This document shows, piece after piece, positions 59,379 through 64,000 of a stretch of 64,000 nucleotides of DNA. The DNA is taken from NCBI RefSeq assembly GCF_013141725.1, contig NZ_WHNZ01000042.1, positions 186,001 to 250,000 on the forward strand, given 5' to 3'. Under the pieces are notes generated by a model. The model ran no database searches and was not told where the DNA came from. It was given only the letters and a program-made list of their open reading frames with translations. A program made the translations under genes and the position numbers. The DNA comes from Paenibacillus planticolens. GTDB lineage: Bacteria; Bacillota; Bacilli; Paenibacillales; NBRC-103111. How positions within the stretch are numbered: the first letter of the stretch is position 1; the number at the start of each line of letters is the position of its first letter.

Positions 59379-61703
59379 ATCGGACACTCGATTGGGAAAA
59401 GCATTCCAAGAAAGGAAACATGGGAGAAAGTCACAGGGCTTACCAAATATATGAATGATGTTTCAGGACCAGAACTATTACATGTGAAAATTGCCATCAG
59501 CCCGCATGCTCACGCAAAAATAATATCCATTGATTCGTCCGAAGCCATGAAACTTCCTGGTGTTAAAGCGGTAATAACAGGTCAAAATGAGCCGATTTTG
59601 ACAGGTTCGCCGCTGGCAGACCGTCCGCCACTGGCCATCGACAAAGTGAGGTATTTCGGCGAGCCCATCGCCCTAGTTGTTGCGGAACAAGAATATATAG
59701 CAGAAATGGCGGCTCTCCGAATTAAAGTGGAATACGAACTTTTACCGGTCGTCCTTTCTCCAAGCGACGCTCTTAAGAACAGCGCTCCGCTCATTCATGA
59801 GCATCTTGCCGAGTACAAGCAACACGAAGAAGCTTACCCGGAGCCGGGAACGAATATCGCGAACCGGACAAAAATACGCAAGGGGAATATGGCAGAAGGA
59901 TGGAAGAATAGCGATCATACGATTGAAGTTAAGGTGACTATACCCCAATCGGATCACGCAGCGATGGAAATGCGCTGCTGTACAACGCAGATTTTACCGG
60001 ACGGTAGAGTCATCATCCATTCCGCTTCACAATCGCCTTTTGTTATCCGAAGAACTCTCAGCCAATCCTTTCATATTCCGCTTCATAAAGTAATCGTTCA
60101 CACACCTCTGGTCGGAGGTAGTTTCGGTGGGAAATCCGCGATTCAGATCGAATTTCTTGCTTTTATGGCATCCCGTGCGGTTGGTGGAAAACCTGTAAAA
60201 TTGGTGAATTCCCGGGAGGTGGACATGATCTCTTCTCCCGTCCATATCGGATTGGATGCGACAATCAAGCTTGGCTGCACGCATGAAGGGAGATTAATGG
60301 CTGCCGAAATTTTATATCTGTATGATGGCGGAGCCTATTCGGATCGAGGTGCGGTTATGAGCCGGGCAGGAGCGGTCGATTGTACGGGACCTTATCGTAT
60401 CGAGAACGTTCAGTGCGACTCATTATGTATGTATACGAACCACCCTTATTCCACTTCCTTTCGAGGATTCGGACACCCAGAACTGACGTTCGGTATTGAG
60501 AGAGCAATGGATTTACTGGCTAACCGGGTGGGCATGGATCCTTTAGAATTTCGCTTTAATAACGCAATTGGGCCAGGGGATACAGCTCCGACACAAACTT
60601 TACTCAATAGAAGTAACTTGGGCGATCTGCCCATGTGCATTGCCAAATTGAAAACATTACTCCAATGGGACGACCGTCCAATGCGTGAAACCAATGGCCA
60701 TCTCGTCAAAGCGGTGGGGGTATGCTGTTTCTGGAAAAATTCCGATACGCCAACAGATGCCGGAGCGGGAGCCGTTATCGCATTTAATCCGGATGGAAGC
60801 GTTAATCTGCTCTGTGGCGCAGTAGAAATCGGCCAGGGTACCAGGACGTCTCTGACTCAACTGTTAGCCGAAAAGCTGCGTATGGATGATCGGTTGATCC
60901 ATATCTCTACGGATGTCAACACCGAGAAGGATCCCTATTATTGGAAAACGGTAGCAAGCCGCAGCACCTTTCTAGTCGGCAATGCGATCCTACAAGCGGC
61001 TGACGATGCCATCGCACAGCTAAAAAACATAGCTGCAATCGTCTTGCAATGCTTGCCAACAGACTTGGATGTCGGAGCGGGCAAGGTTTACTTGAAAGAT
61101 CGCCCTGATAAAGAGATAGCCATTGAAAATATCGCTAACGGCTACACATTTCCAAATGGAAATACGATTGGCGGTCAAATTATCGGCCGCGGGAGCTATG
61201 CCATGCGTAATTTAACCTTATTAGACCCTCAAACTGGTAAAGGAAATCCCGGTCCGGAATGGACAGTTGGCGCTCAAGCAGTAGAGGTGGAATTAGATAC
61301 TAGAGCATATACGTACAAAATCATTAAAGCGGCAACCGTCATCGATGCCGGCAAGGTAATTAATCCCGGAATGGCCCGCAGCCAAATAACAGGGGCAATG
61401 AGTATGGGCTTAAGTTTTGCCAGCCGGGAAGCTTTTGTATTCAATGAGAAAGGTGCTGTATTAAATCCGCAATTTAGAACCTATAAATTGATTCGTTATG
61501 GTGAGCAACCAACGTACATCGTTGATTTCGTCGAGACGCCTCATTTGGAAGCGCCTTTTGGATTGCGCGGGGTTGGCGAACATGGCTTGATCGGCATGCC
61601 GGCCGCATTGGGGAACAGCTTAACCATAGCTGCTGGTGTAGAACTCAATCATCTGCCACTGACACCCGAGATGATTTGGGGGACGATCCATGATACCTTT
61701 TGA
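59379..61703 (+). CDS. Molybdenum hydroxylase large subunit (xanthine dehydrogenase family)
   Basis: A molybdopterin-binding subunit of about 774 residues. GGSFGGKSAIQIEF, STSFRGFGHPELTFG and the terminal LRGVGEHGLIGMPAALGN (catalytic Glu) mark the family. The conserved N-terminus IGKSIPRKETWEKVTGLTKY is coded upstream of the first ATG (59451), which has no ribosome site. AAGGAGG (59364-59370) stands eight bases before ATC 59379, so a non-AUG start or a lost start codon is implied. With the FAD and iron-sulfur subunits downstream it would oxidise a purine or other heterocycle. Confidence 0.9.
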   Translation: MGHSIGKSIPRKETWEKVTGLTKYMNDVSGPELLHVKIAISPHAHAKIISIDSSEAMKLPGVKAVITGQNEPILTGSPLADRPPLAIDKVRYFGEPIALVVAEQEYIAEMAALRIKVEYELLPVVLSPSDALKNSAPLIHEHLAEYKQHEEAYPEPGTNIANRTKIRKGNMAEGWKNSDHTIEVKVTIPQSDHAAMEMRCCTTQILPDGRVIIHSASQSPFVIRRTLSQSFHIPLHKVIVHTPLVGGSFGGKSAIQIEFLAFMASRAVGGKPVKLVNSREVDMISSPVHIGLDATIKLGCTHEGRLMAAEILYLYDGGAYSDRGAVMSRAGAVDCTGPYRIENVQCDSLCMYTNHPYSTSFRGFGHPELTFGIERAMDLLANRVGMDPLEFRFNNAIGPGDTAPTQTLLNRSNLGDLPMCIAKLKTLLQWDDRPMRETNGHLVKAVGVCCFWKNSDTPTDAGAGAVIAFNPDGSVNLLCGAVEIGQGTRTSLTQLLAEKLRMDDRLIHISTDVNTEKDPYYWKTVASRSTFLVGNAILQAADDAIAQLKNIAAIVLQCLPTDLDVGAGKVYLKDRPDKEIAIENIANGYTFPNGNTIGGQIIGRGSYAMRNLTLLDPQTGKGNPGPEWTVGAQAVEVELDTRAYTYKIIKAATVIDAGKVINPGMARSQITGAMSMGLSFASREAFVFNEKGAVLNPQFRTYKLIRYGEQPTYIVDFVETPHLEAPFGLRGVGEHGLIGMPAALGNSLTIAAGVELNHLPLTPEMIWGTIHDTF

Positions 61704-62523
61704 CTTTGAATACTACAAACCTTCTTCTGTCCAGCAGGCTGTGGAATTATTTCAGTATTTGCAAAAACAAGGAAAGAAACCGATATACTACGCCGGAGGT
61801 ACGGAGATCATCACGTGGGCTCGAACAAACGCCATTCAACCGGGAGCAGTCATCGATTTGAAGTCTATTCCGGAGTGCAATGCAATGGATATTCGGAAGG
61901 ATCAGCTGGTTATCGGAGCCTGTGTCACGTTATCAGCTTTGTCTGAGGCGAACCCGTTTCCTCTGCTCAGCGAATCGGCGCAGGGAGTCGCCGACCAAAC
62001 AGCCCGGAATAAGATCACGCTCGGAGGAAACATATGCGGCAAGATTCATTATCGTGAGGCCGTACTCCCGCTTCTGCTGGCAAACAGTCGGATGGTTATA
62101 GCCGGCATACATGGAAGAAGAGAAGTTTCGATTCATCATGTTTTCTTACAACAAATGAGATTGGAAAACGGGGAGTTTCTTGTACAAACCTTAACAAACC
62201 GCGCCTATTTGTCACTGCCATACGTTCATTATAAAAAACGGCAAATAGGCAACGTAGGCTATCCTCTCGTCACCCTAGCTGCTCTTAAAATAGATAACCA
62301 GATCCATACGGCATACAGCGGCGTCTGCGCATTTCCCTTTCGATCCGTTGAGATCGATCGGTCGTTGAACGACTCCTCGCTACCGTTGACAGCAAGAATT
62401 GCACAGGCGGCAGATAAGCTTCCTGCTCCTTTACTACATAATGCAGAAGGTTCCGCTTCTTATCGGAAATTCGTACTTAAACAAACGATGGAAGACGCGG
62501 TAAATTTATTGCAAAGAAGGTGA
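61690..62523 (+). CDS. Molybdenum hydroxylase FAD-binding subunit
   Basis: A 277-residue subunit of the CoxM/XdhB type. IYYAGGTEIITWARTN and TLGGNICGKIHYREAVLP are the two FAD-binding loops; the second differs from the common NGDSAPDL-type wording. It overlaps the large-subunit gene by 14 bases and has GGGGGA upstream. It would pass electrons from the iron-sulfur subunit to NAD or another acceptor. Confidence 0.92.
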   Translation: MIPFDFEYYKPSSVQQAVELFQYLQKQGKKPIYYAGGTEIITWARTNAIQPGAVIDLKSIPECNAMDIRKDQLVIGACVTLSALSEANPFPLLSESAQGVADQTARNKITLGGNICGKIHYREAVLPLLLANSRMVIAGIHGRREVSIHHVFLQQMRLENGEFLVQTLTNRAYLSLPYVHYKKRQIGNVGYPLVTLAALKIDNQIHTAYSGVCAFPFRSVEIDRSLNDSSLPLTARIAQAADKLPAPLLHNAEGSASYRKFVLKQTMEDAVNLLQRR

Positions 62524-62526
62524 CGC

Positions 62527-63000
62527 ATGTCATATCGAGACATGGCTGTTTATCCCGTTGAATTTGAAATTAATGGTGATAAACGAACCATACGAGTAAG
62601 GGCTGCAGATGTACTCTTATATACACTTCGAGACAAGCTCGGTCTCACTGGGAGTAAACTCGGTTGCGGTAACGGAGACTGCGGTGCCTGTACAATATTA
62701 GTAAACCGCCAGCCCATGAAATCGTGCTTAATGCTCACCGTGGAAGCTAGTGGAAAACAAATCACAACAATTGAGGGTCTGACGGACTCACCCGTACAAC
62801 TTGCATTTGTTCAAAATCAGGCGTTCCAATGCGGTTATTGCACTCCTGGTTTTATTATGAACTGCGAAGGCTTGCTGAGACTTCAACCCCATGCAGATGA
62901 AGAGACCATTCGGGTTTGGCTGGAATCCAACATTTGCAGGTGTACGTCCTACGAAGAAATTCAGCATGCAGTGAAGGACGTTTTTACACCGAAAACATGA
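62527..63000 (+). CDS. Molybdenum hydroxylase 2Fe-2S subunit
   Basis: A 157-residue two-cluster ferredoxin subunit. The N-terminal cluster uses GCGNGDCGACTILVN with a later Cys in KSC; the C-terminal cluster uses FQCGYCTPGFIMN and NICRCTSYEE. The start is 3 bases after the FAD-subunit stop, with AGAAGG upstream. It completes the three-subunit hydroxylase. No cofactor-maturation genes are in view, though they may lie outside. Confidence 0.94.
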   Translation: MSYRDMAVYPVEFEINGDKRTIRVRAADVLLYTLRDKLGLTGSKLGCGNGDCGACTILVNRQPMKSCLMLTVEASGKQITTIEGLTDSPVQLAFVQNQAFQCGYCTPGFIMNCEGLLRLQPHADEETIRVWLESNICRCTSYEEIQHAVKDVFTPKT

Positions 63001-63024
63001 TGGGCAGCCGGGAGCGGGGCATCA

Positions 63025-64000
63025 TTACAGGATTTTATTAGTAAAATTCGCAGTTTGAAAATCTTGAATAACTTGTTCAGCGTTCATATATAAGGCAATT
63101 GGGTACTGATTATTCTCCATATCATCAGGCACTTTCATTTGCAGATGTGGTCCGTTGGAAACTAAGCCATCGCCTTTCGGGTCAGCCGATCCTTCTTTCC
63201 ATTCCTTGATAAGTCCCGCTAATATGTTCAAATGGTCGGCCCACACTCGTTGATTCTCTTGTGCAAAATTGCCGCTTTCGGACCACTTGGCCAATATACG
63301 TATCATATCGCCAAGTTTGGCATGGCCGGATCGAAGTCGATTCATATGCTGGTTCAATTCTTTCAACGTATTGCGTTTATTGGCACCTATCGGATTATAA
63401 CGTAGGCTTTGCTCCGCTTTATCCAACTCGTTCGTCGCTTTATGAAGCTCCTGAAATAAGGTTTCCAACTTATATTGCAAATCTTGTGTTTTAGCCGTGG
63501 AACAGCCCTCTGTGACCCATAGCGCGGTATTTGTAAAATGATTGGCTAGATGGTCTGCGAAATGGATCATCTTTTTTTTGGCTTTGTTTACTGAATCGGG
63601 AGGGAATATCATGACATGAATCAGGAGCGCTACGATCGCGCCAATAACGGTATCGCGTATCCGATCAAGGGGATAGCTCGGCATCTTGCTCTGAAAGTAC
63701 ATGACCAATAAAATACTGAGAGAAAATTGGACCATTGTGGCGTGCTCTACTTTCAGCCACGTTAAGAGAAGAGTGCCGATAAGAAGAAGCAATCCTATAC
63801 TCCAGCCGTTTAAGCCGACATATGGAGCAATAGAAGCAGTGATAAGAACGCCGGCTATAGTTCCCACGATGCGCTGCCAAGCGAATTGTATAGATTTGTC
63901 AACGGTTAATTGGATACATAAAATGACCGTCAGTGGAGCCAAGTAAGGATGCTTCGAACCCGCCCATTCCGAAAACTCCCATGACAGTGCAGCAGCTAAT
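63025..64000 (-). CDS. FUSC-family (aromatic acid exporter-like) membrane protein, 5' end outside window
   Basis: At least 324 residues. The frame stays open to the window edge (LAAALSWEFSEWAGSKHPYL), so TTG 63942 is not the real start. The N-terminal part has about five membrane segments, including IVGTIAGVLITASI and LTWLKVEHATMVQFSLSIL, then a cytoplasmic helical domain of about 200 residues with coiled-coil features. Relatives such as YqjA/AaeB-like proteins are linked to export of aromatic acids. It is convergent with the hydroxylase operon. Confidence 0.87.
   Translation of the reverse strand, partial: LAAALSWEFSEWAGSKHPYLAPLTVILCIQLTVDKSIQFAWQRIVGTIAGVLITASIAPYVGLNGWSIGLLLLIGTLLLTWLKVEHATMVQFSLSILLVMYFQSKMPSYPLDRIRDTVIGAIVALLIHVMIFPPDSVNKAKKKMIHFADHLANHFTNTALWVTEGCSTAKTQDLQYKLETLFQELHKATNELDKAEQSLRYNPIGANKRNTLKELNQHMNRLRSGHAKLGDMIRILAKWSESGNFAQENQRVWADHLNILAGLIKEWKEGSADPKGDGLVSNGPHLQMKVPDDMENNQYPIALYMNAEQVIQDFQTANFTNKIL

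Overview
The window reads as chromosomal DNA from an endospore-forming, low-to-moderate GC Bacillota of the Paenibacillus type. Evidence: a gerABC-type germinant receptor operon, an H-type small acid-soluble spore protein, two CUT1 sugar-importer clusters with YesM/YesN-style sensor and AraC-type regulator, strong AAGGAGG ribosome binding sites, and intergenic dyad repeats. I see no rRNA, tRNA, phage, transposase or CRISPR array.

Layout. 0-5.6 kb: end of a YesN-like regulator, two CUT1 permeases, a solute-binding lipoprotein and an alpha/alpha-barrel glycosidase. 5.6-9.3 kb (minus): GerA-GerB-GerC. 9.4-18.2 kb: an orphan amino-acid-type binding protein, an OmpR/histidine-kinase pair with a predicted beta-propeller lipoprotein, then a second CUT1 importer ending in an HlyD-like adaptor. 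Candidate 11-bp-period regulator boxes lie before the regulator gene and before the importer. 18.3-24.0 kb: YetF-like membrane protein, sulfite-oxidase-like molybdoenzyme, heterodimeric ABC exporter. 24.1-35.4 kb: accessory genes (GNAT, glutamate-synthase-like flavoprotein, MarR/flavodoxin-fold pair with visible operators, ArsR/AHSA1/VOC cluster, polysaccharide deacetylase, HpaB-like monooxygenase, nucleotidyltransferase-like protein).

35.5-48.2 kb: squalene/phytoene-synthase relative with an altered metal-binding motif, XRE-cupin regulator, DoxX, esterase, Rrf2 regulator and its likely NmrA-like target, MsrA, a single-chain sensor kinase-LuxR regulator fusion, HtrA protease, SspH, and a ribbon-helix-helix/PIN-like pair. 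48.2-52.2 kb: GH13 alpha-glucosidase, anthrone-oxygenase-like membrane protein, FAD/Rieske oxidoreductase. 52.3-58.6 kb: a third CUT1 importer (LplB/YtcP/LplA type) with YesM and YesN. 58.6-64 kb: remnant of an acyltransferase gene, a small orphan ORF, a three-subunit molybdenum hydroxylase, and a FUSC-type exporter running off the window.

How they work together: none of the three CUT1 importers carries its own ATPase, so they probably share a distant MsmX-like one. Two are tied to YesM/YesN-type signalling and one to an OmpR-type system. The main things worth a second look are: the four-arm, 51-bp-period dyad repeats at three loci; the kinase-regulator fusion at 40.8 kb; the HlyD-containing importer and its putative regulator boxes; two genes whose Shine-Dalgarno site is followed by a non-AUG codon; the Asp-to-Asn changes in the prenyl synthase relative and the PIN-like protein; and the paired GTAAC-N7-RTTAY dyads near the Rrf2 gene. 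Nothing here is clearly a wholly new system. All family assignments come from reading motifs by eye, not from database searches.
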